NCBI GenBank assembly: GCA_019689515.1
Contig: JADGHI010000287.1
Location: forward strand, 1 to 5,412
From: Acetobacteraceae bacterium
GTDB taxonomy: Bacteria > Pseudomonadota > Alphaproteobacteria > Acetobacterales > Acetobacteraceae
Reading direction: 5' to 3'
Length of the DNA stretch: 5,412 nucleotides
Part shown: in pieces, positions 1 to 5,412 of the stretch
Layout: each line of letters opens with the position of its first letter
Numbering within the stretch: the first letter of the stretch is position 1
The notes under the pieces: model-generated
Seen by the model: the letters and a program-made list of their open reading frames with translations, nothing else
Databases searched by the model: none
What the model was told of the DNA's origin: nothing
Translations under genes and position numbers: made by a program

Positions 1-762
1 CCGCGCCTCCGGGCGGACATACCAAGTGTGGTCGGCGTCGTTGAGCAGCGGCCAGTCGGCGCAGTCATAAGGCCCGGGGTCCACGATCAGCGCCGTGCGG
101 CGCTTCGGCTGCAGGTCGATCGGCGAGAGGCCGGCGAGCCGCGCCACCTCGTCGCCCCAGGCACCGGCGGCGTTGACGAGCAGCGGCGCGACGAAGGCGC
201 CACCGCCCGCCTCGACCCGCCACGCCCCTCGCTCGCGCGTGATGCGCGCGGCGCGGTGACCCAGCGCGAGAGTGCCGCCGCGTGCGCGGACCTGGCGGAG
301 GAAGCCCTGGTGCAGCGCGGCCACCTCGATGTCGAAGGCGTCGCGCTCGATCGCCGCGGCGACCGCGTAGCCGGGGCGGAGCACCGGCACCGTGGCGCGG
401 ATCTCGGCGGGGTCCACCCACTCCAGCCCCTCGCCGGCGGCGACCATCTCCGTGAGGTGCGCGCGCTGCGACTCCGGGGCGAGGAAGACGACGGCCCGGC
501 GGCGCGTCAGCGGCGCCTCGGCGAACCCAGGCGGCGGGGCTTCGAGGAAGCCGCGGCTCGCGGCGCTCAGCACGCGCACGTCGGGCGGGCCGTAATTGAG
601 GATCCAGATCGCGGCGGAGCGGCCGGTGGAATGGTAGCCTGCGCTCTCCTCGGCCTCGAGGAGGACGAGCCGGGGATGGGTCTCGGCGAGGTGCGCCGCC
701 GCGGCCGCGCCGGCGATGCCGGCGCCGATCACGATGGCGTCGAAACGGTGGACGTCGCTCAT
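1..762 (-). CDS. FAD-dependent oxidoreductase, D-amino-acid dehydrogenase (DauA/DadA)-like, C-terminus cut by window edge
   Basis: The minus-strand frame is open from ATG at 762 to base 1, giving 254 residues without a stop; the C-terminal third lies outside. Residues 8-36 form the FAD-binding Rossmann start (DAIVIGAGIAG, ending in the LLEAE acidic residue). Next come the flavin-contact motif GYHSTGRSAA (42-51), VPVLRPG, ALHQGFLR, a second dinucleotide-type segment LVNAAGAWGDE (about 195-205), LQPKRR (about 217-222) and WYVRPE at the edge. These are hallmarks of the DAO family (COG0665), and the order closely matches D-arginine dehydrogenase DauA of Pseudomonas (about 375 aa, recalled from memory). 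The family oxidises D-amino acids or secondary amines with FAD. Residues aligned with the DauA substrate site differ (see findings), so D-arginine is an unlikely substrate. An in-frame ATG at 771 is an alternative start; neither start has a strong Shine-Dalgarno. The gene is divergent from the transporter operon, which suggests shared regulation and a role in using the imported compound. Confidence 0.9.
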   Translation of the reverse strand, partial: MSDVHRFDAIVIGAGIAGAAAAAHLAETHPRLVLLEAEESAGYHSTGRSAAIWILNYGPPDVRVLSAASRGFLEAPPPGFAEAPLTRRRAVVFLAPESQRAHLTEMVAAGEGLEWVDPAEIRATVPVLRPGYAVAAAIERDAFDIEVAALHQGFLRQVRARGGTLALGHRAARITRERGAWRVEAGGGAFVAPLLVNAAGAWGDEVARLAGLSPIDLQPKRRTALIVDPGPYDCADWPLLNDADHTWYVRPEAR

Positions 763-773
763 GCCCGCCATCG

Positions 774-787
774 TCCGCCCGGGCGGA
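774..787. repeat. Perfect 14-bp palindrome TCCGCCCGGGCGGA
   Basis: The two 7-base halves are exact reverse complements with no spacer. It lies 3 bases upstream of the alternative ATG (771) and 12 bases upstream of the ATG at 762 of the oxidoreductase gene. It could be a protein-binding site. With no loop bases of its own it would need to open its centre to form a hairpin in the mRNA, and it would then cover the ribosome-binding region. In a GC-rich genome such a palindrome can also arise by chance. Confidence 0.4.
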
Positions 788-877
788 GATGCCGGCAAGA
801 GGCCAGGGGGCGGCAGCACGGCGAGTGGCGCGAAAGGAGTCGCCCCGCATGCTTCCGCCGCCGCCGCGGCGCGTTAT

Positions 878-890
878 GCAACATGGTTGC
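878..890. promoter_or_regulatory. Candidate operator, inverted repeat GCAAC-ATG-GTTGC
   Basis: Two perfect 5-base arms are separated by 3 bases, inside a locally AT-richer stretch. The right arm runs into the candidate -35 box TTGCCA (887-892), a position typical of a repressor site. A second overlapping dyad, GTTG-C-CAAC (886-894), shares that arm. This layout fits a dimeric regulator of the LacI, GntR or similar class, but the family cannot be decided from the sequence. It sits between the divergent genes, so it could serve both. Confidence 0.45.
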
Positions 891-916
891 CAACGGGCAG
901 CGGCGGTGCCTAACCT
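887..916 (+). promoter_or_regulatory. Candidate sigma70-type promoter for the transport operon
   Basis: TTGCCA at 887-892 matches five of six bases of the -35 consensus. TAACCT at 911-916 is a weak -10 box (three of six), with an 18-base spacer. It would start transcription near 923 and leave a leader of about 40 bases before the ATG at 963. The weak -10 would suit an activated or induced promoter. TACAAA at 924-929 is another possible -10 but has no good -35 at the right distance. Confidence 0.35.
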
Positions 917-950
917 TTCTCCGTACAAAACCAGGGCCGAAGAGCCCCAG

Positions 951-956
951 GGAGGA
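951..956 (+). promoter_or_regulatory. Ribosome binding site of the solute-binding protein gene
   Basis: GGAGGA lies 6 bases before the ATG at 963. This near-ideal site fixes that start rather than the upstream in-frame ATG at 789 or the internal ATG at 981, neither of which has a comparable site. Confidence 0.75.
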
Positions 957-962
957 CCAAGA

Positions 963-2330
963 ATGGCTGACATCAGTGGTATGACGCGGCGCGACGTGCT
1001 GCGGGCAGGCGCGGCGGGCATCGCCGCTTCCACCCTGGCGGCGCCCGCGGTGCACGGGCAGGCCGCGGGCGGCAGGCTGGCCCTGGGCTTCTGGGATCAC
1101 TGGGTCGGCGAGCCGGCCAACGCCGCCATGCGCGCCATCGTGAACGACTGGGCGCAGAAGAACCGGGTGGAGGTCACCCTCGACTTCATCACCTCCGTCG
1201 GCAACAAGAACCTGCTGACCATCGCCGCCGAGGCGCAGGCGCGCCAGGGCCACGACGTCCTTTCCTTCCCGACCTGGCATGTGCACGAGCATCAGCGGCT
1301 GCTCGAGCCGATGGACGACGTGATGGGCCGGCTGATCCAGAAATACGGCCCGGTGAACCAGGCTTCCGAGTACCTGGCGAAGATCGGCAACACCTGGCGG
1401 GCGGTGCCGCAGACGGCGGGGACCCAGTACAAGGGCTCCGCGGCGCGCATCGACCTGCTGAAGCAGCACGCCGGGATCGACGTGCAGGCGATGTACCCGG
1501 CCGAGAACCGCCTTGGCCCGGGCGCCGAGAACTGGAACTGGGACACCTTCCTGGTCGCGGCGCAGAAGTGCAAGGAGGCCGGCTACCCCTTCGCCCTGCC
1601 GGCCGGCACCTTCAGCGACGCCACCGACTGGATCGGCGCGATGTTCCGCAGCTTCGGTGCGGACCTCGTGGACGAGCGCGGCAACATCACCATCCGCAAC
1701 AACGACAAGGTGCGGCAGGCGCTGGACTACGCCAAGCGCTTGTTCCAGCACATCCCGAGCGAGATGTTCGCGGCGGACGACGCCACCAACAACCGGGCGC
1801 TGATCGCCGGCCGTACCGCGCTGATCTTCAACCCGCCCTCCGCCTGGGCGGTGGCCAAGCGCGACGCCCCGGAGGTGGCGCGGAACGTCTGGCACTTCCC
1901 GAGCCCGGCGGGCCCGGTCAGCCACACCACCCCGCACCTGCCCTATCTCTACGGCGTCTGGACCTTCAGCCGGAACAAGTCGGCGGCCAAGGCGCTGATC
2001 GAGCACCTGTCGCAGATCGAGCAGGTGCAGAAACTGGTGGACGCCTCGGTCGGCTACGACATCCCGGCCTTCGCCAGCATGTTCGACGACATCGACACCT
2101 GGCGGAAGGTCGAGCCGCCGCTGGGCACGGTGTACAATTACCCGCTCCGCCCGCACCACAAGGCGGTCCCGAACATCGCCTACGCCCCGGCACCGGCGGA
2201 GATCGCCGTGCAGATGTACACCCAGGGCATCCAGGCGAAGATGATCGCCCGCATGGTGCAGAACAACGAGCCGATGGAGCGCGTGCTCGCCTGGGCCGAG
2301 CAGGAGGTCGAGGGCTTCAAGCGCGGCTGA
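963..2330 (+). CDS. ABC transporter family-1 extracellular solute-binding protein, Tat-exported
   Basis: This 455-residue protein is the periplasmic receptor of an importer of the CUT1 (sugar/polyol/glycerol-phosphate, COG1653/UgpB-like) type. The N-terminus has a twin-arginine signal: TRRDVLR at 8-14, a hydrophobic alanine/glycine-rich stretch to about 29, and likely cleavage near 32-35 (VHG or QAA). The mature part starts with LGFWDHWVG (41-49), where a substrate-contacting strand is expected. It continues with FPTWHVHEH (102-110), a WNWDTF segment (191-196) typical of the hinge region in this family, SDATDWIGAMFRSFGA (218-233), and ALIFNPPSAWAV (286-297), with LPYLYGVWTFSRNKS (326-340) in the second lobe. 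Length is usual for the family. I recall closely similar proteins in Rhizobiales with no assigned ligand. The start at 963 is supported by GGAGGA 6 bases upstream and places the twin arginines correctly. The gene leads the operon and is followed by a strong hairpin that may raise its mRNA level over the downstream genes. The ligand is unknown. Confidence 0.93.
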   Translation: MADISGMTRRDVLRAGAAGIAASTLAAPAVHGQAAGGRLALGFWDHWVGEPANAAMRAIVNDWAQKNRVEVTLDFITSVGNKNLLTIAAEAQARQGHDVLSFPTWHVHEHQRLLEPMDDVMGRLIQKYGPVNQASEYLAKIGNTWRAVPQTAGTQYKGSAARIDLLKQHAGIDVQAMYPAENRLGPGAENWNWDTFLVAAQKCKEAGYPFALPAGTFSDATDWIGAMFRSFGADLVDERGNITIRNNDKVRQALDYAKRLFQHIPSEMFAADDATNNRALIAGRTALIFNPPSAWAVAKRDAPEVARNVWHFPSPAGPVSHTTPHLPYLYGVWTFSRNKSAAKALIEHLSQIEQVQKLVDASVGYDIPAFASMFDDIDTWRKVEPPLGTVYNYPLRPHHKAVPNIAYAPAPAEIAVQMYTQGIQAKMIARMVQNNEPMERVLAWAEQEVEGFKRG

Positions 2331-2337
2331 CGCGACT

Positions 2338-2369
2338 CCGCCCGGGGGCGTGGAGGCGCCCCCGGGCGG
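2338..2369 (+). terminator. Strong intercistronic hairpin, attenuator or mRNA-stabilising element
   Basis: Bases 2338-2350 pair perfectly with 2357-2369 (13 base pairs, nearly all G-C) across a 6-base loop TGGAGG. The hairpin begins 7 bases after the binding-protein stop. No T-run follows, so it is not a classical intrinsic terminator. In operons of this type such a hairpin commonly protects the upstream binding-protein mRNA from 3' decay or causes partial termination, giving more receptor than permease. That role is inferred from position and structure. Confidence 0.7.
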
Positions 2370-2390
2370 CACCAAGCACTGAGCGGCCAG

Positions 2391-2395
2391 GGAGG
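2391..2395 (+). promoter_or_regulatory. Ribosome binding site of the first permease gene
   Basis: GGAGG lies 5 bases before the ATG at 2401. It sits downstream of the 2338-2369 hairpin and remains free of it. The surrounding leader almost repeats the leader of the binding-protein gene. Confidence 0.7.
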
Positions 2396-2400
2396 CAAGA

Positions 2401-3348
2401 ATGGCCGACGGAAACGTCCTTACGGCGCCCGGAATCCCGGCGGCGGTCGCTCCGCCCCGGACGGGCAGGCTGCACCGTTTAGCCCGGCGGCGGTCCACGC
2501 TCGCCTTCCTGATGACGCTGCCGCTGCTCGCCGTGATCGGCGGGCTGGTGGCCTATCCCTTCTTCTACGCGATCTACCTCTCGATGCTGAACAAGCGCAT
2601 GACGCGCTTCGTCGGCCTCGACAACTTCGCCTTCCTGCTGACGCGCGAGACCTTCCAGTACGTGGTCTGGCAGAGCGTGATCTTCGCCGTCAGCGCGGTG
2701 ATCGCGAAGGCCCTGATCGGCTTCATCCTGGCGCATGTGCTGCACACGCTGCCGGCCAAGGGGCAGCGGAAGTGGCGCGGCATGCTGCTGGTGCCCTGGG
2801 TGATCCCCCCGGCGATCTCGACGCTGGCCTGGTGGTGGCTGTTCGACCCGACCTACTCGGCGATCAACTGGATGCTGATGGGGATCGGCGCCCCGCCCGT
2901 GGCCTGGCTCGGCGAGCCCGGCTGGGCGCGCTTCGCGGTGATCCTGGTCAATGTCTGGTACGGCGCGCCCTTCTTCATGATCATGTACCTCGCCGCGCTG
3001 AAATCCGTGCCGGACCAGCTCTACGAGGCGGCGGCGATCGACGGCGCGACGGGCTGGCAGAAGCTGCGCTACGTCACGGTGCCGATGATGCGGAACATCA
3101 TCGCCATCACGGTGCTGTTCAGCCTGATCGTCACCTTCGCGAATTTCGACATCGTGCGCATCCTCACCAACGGCGGGCCGCAGGACCGGACGCACATCTT
3201 CGGCACCTACGCCTTCCAGGTGGGCATCCAGTCGGGCGACATCCCGCTCGGCTCCGCGGTGTCGCTCTTCATGTTCCCGATCCTCGCGGTGTTCGCGGTG
3301 TTCGTGCTGCGCGGCGTCACCCGCCGCTCCAAGGAGATGGCCGGATGA
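2401..3348 (+). CDS. ABC transporter permease, MalF/UgpA type
   Basis: This 315-residue inner-membrane protein is one of two permeases forming the importer channel. After a polar, arginine-rich cytoplasmic tail (1-32) there are six likely membrane segments at about 33-55, 87-112, 126-148, 174-198, 232-252 and 283-305. The cytoplasmic EAA loop, which docks the ATPase, is clear at 209-228 (EAAAIDGATGWQKLRYVTVP; consensus EAA followed by DGA and a proline). The segment FDIVRILTNGGPQDRTHIFGTYAF (249-272) is characteristic of MalF/UgpA-type sugar permeases. Length is typical of UgpA-like members that lack the large MalF periplasmic domain. The start is set by GGAGG 5 bases upstream. Its stop overlaps the start of the next permease by four bases. 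Confidence 0.95.
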   Translation: MADGNVLTAPGIPAAVAPPRTGRLHRLARRRSTLAFLMTLPLLAVIGGLVAYPFFYAIYLSMLNKRMTRFVGLDNFAFLLTRETFQYVVWQSVIFAVSAVIAKALIGFILAHVLHTLPAKGQRKWRGMLLVPWVIPPAISTLAWWWLFDPTYSAINWMLMGIGAPPVAWLGEPGWARFAVILVNVWYGAPFFMIMYLAALKSVPDQLYEAAAIDGATGWQKLRYVTVPMMRNIIAITVLFSLIVTFANFDIVRILTNGGPQDRTHIFGTYAFQVGIQSGDIPLGSAVSLFMFPILAVFAVFVLRGVTRRSKEMAG

Positions 3349-4247
3349 GCGGGGCGTCCCTGACCGCGGCGGGCGCCTCCGCGCCCGCCTACCAGAAGGT
3401 CGGCAGCATCCGGCGGGAGCGGCGCTGGGCGCTGATCGGCGCCTACGTGGCGCTGGCGGTGTTCGTCGTGTTCTTCCTGACGCCGCCCTTCCACATGCTG
3501 GTGACCAGCCTCAAGAGCAGCTCGGAGATCGCCGACCTCGCCGGCAACCCCTGGATCGTCCAGAGCCCGACCCTCGAGAACTACCGGGATCTGCTGCACG
3601 AGGGCAACTACCTTCTCCACTTCCGCAACTCGGTCATCGTGACGCTGGTCGTGGTGGCGATCACCATGGTGATCAGCATCTTCGCGGCCTTTGCGCTGGC
3701 GCGGATGCGGTTCTGGGGCAGCGCCGTCCTCGCGACCGGCGTGTTCCTCACCTACCTGGTGCCGGAGACGCTGCTGTTCATCCCGCTGTTCCAGATCATC
3801 GGCGGGATAGGCCTCTACAACAACCTCCTCGCGATGATCCTGATCTACCCGACGCTGACGGTGCCGTTCTGCACCTGGATCATGATCGGGTACTTCAGCT
3901 CGATCCCGAAGGAGCTGGACGAGGCGGCGCTGATCGACGGCGCGAACCACTTCCAGATGCTCTGGAAGATCTTCATCCCGGTGGCGCTGCCGGGCATCCT
4001 GGCGGCGACGATCTTCGCCTTCACCGTCTCCTGGGCGCAGTTCCTCTACCCGATGGCCTTCCTGGTCAGCTCCGAGAACATGGTGCTGACGGTGGGCATC
4101 GCCTCCGACCTGATCCGCGGCGACACCTTCCAGTGGGGCAAGATCATGGCCGGCGCGCTGATGGCCGCGGCGCCGCCGCTGCTCGTGTACGCCTTCCTGA
4201 TGGACTACTACATCGCCGGCCTCACCGCCGGAGCAACGAAAGGCTGA
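3345..4247 (+). CDS. ABC transporter permease, MalG/UgpE type
   Basis: This 300-residue protein is the second channel subunit. It has a short cytoplasmic N-terminus ending in RRERRW, then likely membrane segments at about 29-48, 95-118, 127-150, 160-183, 213-232 and 266-287. The EAA loop is at 193-216 (EAALIDGANHFQMLWKIFIPVALP). The C-terminus YYIAGLTAGATKG is the usual MalG-family ending that contacts the ATPase. The ATG at 3345 overlaps the previous TGA (ATGA), and a strong AAGGAG at 3331-3336, inside the previous gene, lies 8 bases upstream. The frame is open much further upstream (an ATG at 2772), but that would overlap the first permease heavily and yields non-membrane, arginine-rich sequence, so it is not used. 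The overlap implies translational coupling for equal amounts of the two permeases. Confidence 0.95.
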   Translation: MSGASLTAAGASAPAYQKVGSIRRERRWALIGAYVALAVFVVFFLTPPFHMLVTSLKSSSEIADLAGNPWIVQSPTLENYRDLLHEGNYLLHFRNSVIVTLVVVAITMVISIFAAFALARMRFWGSAVLATGVFLTYLVPETLLFIPLFQIIGGIGLYNNLLAMILIYPTLTVPFCTWIMIGYFSSIPKELDEAALIDGANHFQMLWKIFIPVALPGILAATIFAFTVSWAQFLYPMAFLVSSENMVLTVGIASDLIRGDTFQWGKIMAGALMAAAPPLLVYAFLMDYYIAGLTAGATKG

Positions 4248-4264
4248 GGGGGTTCCGTCCGACG

Positions 4265-5365
4265 ATGGCGCAGGTATCGCTTCGAAAGGTCGTCAAGGAG
4301 TACGAGGGCGGCGTCCAGGCGGTGAAGGGCATCGACCTCGAGATCGCCGACCAGGAATTCGTCGTCCTCGTCGGACCCTCCGGCTGCGGCAAGTCCACCA
4401 CGCTGCGGATGATCGCGGGGCTTGAGGAGATCACCGCGGGCGAGATCGCGATCGGCGGCATGGTGGTCAACGACATCCCGCCGCGCGACCGGGACATCGC
4501 CATGGTGTTCCAGAACTACGCGCTCTACCCGCACATGACGGTGTACGAGAACATGGCCTTCGGGCTGACGCTGCGGCGCTTCCCGAAGGACGAGATCCGC
4601 CGCCGGGTAGAGAACGCCGCGCGCATCCTCGACATCGGCGAGTTGCTCGACCGCAAGCCCAAGGCGCTCTCCGGCGGGCAGCGCCAGCGCGTCGCCATGG
4701 GCCGCGCCATCGTGCGCAACCCCAAGGTGTTCCTGTTCGACGAGCCGCTCTCCAACCTCGACGCCAAGCTGCGCGTACAGATGCGCGTCGAGATCAAGAA
4801 GGTGCACCAGACCGTGCGCACCACCACGGTCTACGTCACCCACGACCAGGTGGAGGCGATGACGCTCGCCGACCGCGTGGTGGTGATGAACCAGGGCCAT
4901 ATCGAGCAGGTCGGCTCGCCGCAGGAGCTCTACCACCGCCCGGCGACGCGCTTCGTCGCCGGCTTCATCGGCTCCCCGGCGATGAACATGATCCCGGCGC
5001 GGCTGGAGAACGGCGCAGGCGCGCTCCGCCTGCACCTGCCCGGAGACATCGTCCTGCCGGTACCAGCCGAGCGCATGCAGCGCTATGCTCCGCTCGCCGG
5101 GAAAGAGGTGCTGTTCGGCATCCGCCCGGAGCACTTGACGGAGCCGAAGAACCTCGATCGCCCGAACATCGCCCTCATCGAGGCCGCGCCGGAGGTGATC
5201 GAGCCGATGGGAATGGAGACTATGGTGATCTTCTCTCTCCAGGGCACCGAGATCACGGCACGGCTTGACCCTGCGGTGCCGGCCGAACTCGGGCGCAGGA
5301 TGCCGCTCGCCGCGGACCTCAACCAGATGCATCTGATCGAGCCGCGGACGGGGCGGGTCCTGTGA
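4265..5365 (+). CDS. ABC transporter ATP-binding protein, MalK/UgpC type
   Basis: This 366-residue cytoplasmic ATPase powers the importer. All catalytic motifs are intact: Walker A GPSGCGKST (37-45), Q-loop glutamine in VFQNYALYPHMTV (Q83), signature LSGGQRQRVA (135-144), Walker B VFLFDE (155-160), D-loop SNLDAKLR (163-170) and switch histidine in VTHDQVEAMTLADR (H193). A C-terminal TOBE/OB regulatory domain follows from about 235, with the family motif GIRPEH at 285-290. Length matches MalK/UgpC (about 360-370 aa). Members of this family sometimes serve several importers, but its place in the operon argues for a dedicated subunit. The ATG at 4265 is 17 bases after the permease stop. Its best Shine-Dalgarno, GAGGGGG (4246-4252), overlaps that stop and lies 12 bases away, rather far. 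Product and start fit MAQVSLRKV, a usual N-terminus of the family. Confidence 0.96.
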   Translation: MAQVSLRKVVKEYEGGVQAVKGIDLEIADQEFVVLVGPSGCGKSTTLRMIAGLEEITAGEIAIGGMVVNDIPPRDRDIAMVFQNYALYPHMTVYENMAFGLTLRRFPKDEIRRRVENAARILDIGELLDRKPKALSGGQRQRVAMGRAIVRNPKVFLFDEPLSNLDAKLRVQMRVEIKKVHQTVRTTTVYVTHDQVEAMTLADRVVVMNQGHIEQVGSPQELYHRPATRFVAGFIGSPAMNMIPARLENGAGALRLHLPGDIVLPVPAERMQRYAPLAGKEVLFGIRPEHLTEPKNLDRPNIALIEAAPEVIEPMGMETMVIFSLQGTEITARLDPAVPAELGRRMPLAADLNQMHLIEPRTGRVL

Positions 5366-5412
5366 GCGGGAGGCGTCTGGAGGGCAAGACCGCCTGGGTC
5401 ACCGGCGCCGGC
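5362..5412 (+). CDS. Short-chain dehydrogenase/reductase (SDR), N-terminal 17 codons only
   Basis: A GTG start at 5362 overlaps the ATPase stop (GTGA) and opens a frame to the window edge reading (V/M)SGRRLEGKTAWVTGAG. The pattern LEGKxAxVTGAG is the first beta strand and beginning of the TGxxxGxG NAD(P)-binding motif of classical SDR enzymes. A G-rich stretch (5350-5357) 4 bases upstream is a weak ribosome site, so translation is probably coupled to the ATPase gene. SDR genes at this position in polyol transport operons encode, for example, sorbitol or other polyol dehydrogenases. Here the substrate is unknown, and the call rests on only 17 residues. Confidence 0.7.
   Translation, partial: MSGRRLEGKTAWVTGAG

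Larger units (their letters stand above)
763..962. promoter_or_regulatory. Divergent intergenic control region
   Basis: About 200 bases separate the start of the minus-strand oxidoreductase from the start of the solute-binding protein gene. I see no convincing gene here; plus-strand reading frames that cross it are shadows. It contains a perfect palindrome beside the oxidoreductase start (774-787), a short CCG-repeat stretch (about 856-869), an inverted repeat (878-890), a candidate plus-strand promoter (887-916) and the binding-protein Shine-Dalgarno (951-956). The part right of about 875 is visibly less GC-rich than its surroundings, as expected for a promoter. No convincing promoter toward the oxidoreductase could be picked by eye. 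No gene for a regulator lies inside the window. Confidence 0.6.

Noticed and set aside
856..869. CCG trinucleotide repeat as a phase-variable tract
   Set aside because: It has only about four units, lies in non-coding DNA upstream of the likely promoter, and is common in GC-rich sequence.
28..984. Long plus-strand open frame of 318 codons at the left end
   Set aside because: Its translation is arginine-, glycine- and alanine-rich with no recognisable motif, and it lies antisense to the flavoprotein gene, whose translation has clear FAD-family motifs. It is a GC-rich shadow.
65..1033. Minus-strand open frame of 322 codons overlapping the flavoprotein and the intergenic region
   Set aside because: It is in a different frame from the flavoprotein, gives a low-complexity Arg/Gly/Ala protein and runs across the control region into the binding-protein gene.
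2338..2369. Classical rho-independent terminator ending the operon after the binding-protein gene
   Set aside because: No T-run follows the stem, and the next gene starts 31 bases later with matching function, so full termination is unlikely.
759..2498. Minus-strand open frame of 579 codons antisense to the solute-binding protein gene
   Set aside because: Long antisense frames are expected in GC-rich coding DNA. The translation is rich in Arg, Val, His and Asp with no domain, and it spans the promoter region and two gene boundaries.
2772..3344. Upstream extension of the second permease frame, start at 2772
   Set aside because: It would lie within the first permease gene in another frame and encode arginine-rich, non-membrane sequence. 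The ATG at 3345 has a strong ribosome site and the standard 4-base overlap.
4133..4264. Upstream extension of the ATPase frame, start at 4133
   Set aside because: The extra 44 residues are not part of the ABC ATPase family, overlap the end of the second permease and lack a better ribosome site.
4208..5332. Minus-strand open frame of 374 codons antisense to the ATPase gene
   Set aside because: It is rich in His, Arg, Asp and Val, has no motif, and is fully explained as the complement of a GC-rich coding frame with intact ABC motifs.

Overview
The window is GC-rich DNA with dense, tightly packed genes, GC-ending codons and strong GGAGG-type ribosome binding sites. Together with protein sequences of proteobacterial character, this suggests an alphaproteobacterium, possibly of the Acetobacteraceae/Roseomonas or Rhizobiales type. 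That placement is an inference from style and recalled protein similarity, not a database result.

Layout: bases 1-762 carry, on the minus strand, the N-terminal two thirds of a D-amino-acid-dehydrogenase-like FAD oxidoreductase that runs off the left edge. Bases 763-962 are a divergent intergenic region with a perfect palindrome near the oxidoreductase start, an inverted repeat that overlaps a candidate -35 box, and a strong Shine-Dalgarno. From 963 rightward there is one plus-strand operon: a Tat-exported family-1 solute-binding protein (963-2330), a strong 13-bp hairpin (2338-2369), a MalF/UgpA-type permease (2401-3348), a MalG/UgpE-type permease (3345-4247, ATGA overlap), a MalK/UgpC-type ATPase (4265-5365), and the first 17 codons of a probable short-chain dehydrogenase (GTG at 5362, GTGA overlap), which is cut by the right edge.

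How it works together: the binding protein captures a solute in the periplasm, the two permeases form the membrane channel, and the ATPase powers import. The short-chain dehydrogenase and the divergent flavoprotein probably oxidise the imported compound or a product of it. The gene order (binding protein, two permeases, ATPase, SDR) resembles the polyol (sorbitol/mannitol) operons of alphaproteobacteria, but the divergent amine/amino-acid-type oxidase raises the possibility of an amino- or N-substituted substrate. The actual substrate cannot be read from the sequence. I found no mobile element, CRISPR array, RNA gene or defence-like system. This looks like a well-formed catabolic import operon of unassigned specificity rather than a new class of system.
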